DNA from: Aquificota bacterium
Lineage (GTDB): Bacteria; Aquificota; Aquificia; Aquificales; Hydrogenothermaceae
DNA length: 13,594 nucleotides
Reading direction: 5' to 3'
Assembly: GCA_013153295.1 (NCBI GenBank)
Contig: JAADEV010000082.1
Coordinates: 1-13,594, forward strand
The notes under the pieces: model-generated
Told to the model about the DNA's origin: nothing
Databases searched by the model: none
Seen by the model: the letters and a program-made list of their open reading frames with translations, nothing else
Translations under genes and position numbers: made by a program
Shown: positions 13,445-13,594 of the stretch, piece by piece
Position numbering within the stretch: the stretch's first letter is position 1
Layout of the letters: each line of letters starts with the position of its first letter

Positions 13445-13594
13445 TTACTTTTTTATAACCTTTAATAACTCTTCTTTTATCTGGTTTATCTTTTTTTCGT
13501 CTGTTATCTTCTTTTTGTCCTTTGTTCTAACATAGAAGGCGTCCCTAATCCTTTCCCCCTGTGTTATAACCTTGACTATATGGACATACAAATC
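13445..13594 (-). CDS. glnD: [Protein-PII] uridylyltransferase, C-terminal end (partial)
   Basis: The minus strand from the window edge is open for 49 codons to TAA 13447-13445. The peptide includes VHIVKVITQGERIRDAFYVR followed by a charged KDKKKITDEKK and a helix NQIKEELLKVIKK. It matches the end of the second ACT domain of GlnD, where the usual pattern is AxIxTxGERVxDxFYV followed by a short final helix. GlnD uridylylates and deuridylylates PII proteins in response to glutamine, and its ACT domains sense glutamine. Only about the last 50 residues are inside the window, so integrity of the nucleotidyltransferase and HD domains cannot be judged. Another ACT-ended protein is a weaker alternative. 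Confidence 0.75.
   Translation of the reverse strand, partial: DLYVHIVKVITQGERIRDAFYVRTKDKKKITDEKKINQIKEELLKVIKK

Noticed and set aside
1..13594. CRISPR arrays, tRNA/rRNA genes, insertion sequences, integrase or att sites
   Set aside because: Reading both strands showed no spaced repeat array, no cloverleaf-like segment, no transposase or integrase motifs and no terminal inverted repeats; coding sequence fills nearly the whole window.

Overview
This window looks like a compact bacterial chromosome segment, most plausibly from a thermophilic Aquificota (Hydrogenothermaceae type, e.g. the Persephonella/Sulfurihydrogenibium group). That assignment is an inference. It rests on moderately low GC (about 40% by eye), arginine written almost always AGG/AGA, heavy use of ATA for isoleucine, Lys/Glu-rich proteins, TTG and GTG starts, and genes packed with almost no spacers. 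No RNA gene, CRISPR array, insertion sequence or phage gene was seen. Most content is housekeeping metabolism.

Layout, left to right. (1) Plus strand 3-2755: the probable tail of an unidentified gene, a ~107-bp spacer, then a tight run ccdA-like / hpt / UPF0175 / moaC-moaB fusion. (2) Minus strand 5675-2752: ilvB, ilvN and an exported protein of unknown function whose start overlaps the ilvN stop. (3) Plus strand 5775-7443: purM-purN, divergent from ilvB across a 99-bp spacer with two outward-facing TATAAT boxes. (4) Minus strand 11142-7440: a four-gene cluster of an SDR oxidoreductase, a metallo-beta-lactamase-fold protein, a ThiO-like glycine/D-amino-acid oxidase and a class I/II aminotransferase. 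(5) Plus strand 11212-12594: a membrane protein with a degenerate AAA-like domain, one transmembrane helix, a charged linker and a C-terminal SPOR domain (DamX-like architecture). (6) Minus strand 13594-12575: the C-terminal end of glnD followed by lipA.

Functionally the window covers cytochrome c/thiol redox transport, purine salvage (hpt) and de novo purine synthesis (purM, purN), molybdopterin synthesis, branched-chain amino acid synthesis, a possible glycine/D-amino-acid oxidation module, cell-division/peptidoglycan binding, nitrogen signalling and lipoate synthesis. All three convergent gene pairs overlap at their 3' ends, two of them through a shared TTAA, so there is no room for conventional terminators between them.

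I found no clear previously undescribed multi-gene system. The best leads are the DamX-like protein with altered Walker motifs, the MBL protein with Cys at the usual bridging-Asp position, the unknown exported protein coupled to ilvN, and a CcdA-like protein with two additional membrane segments.
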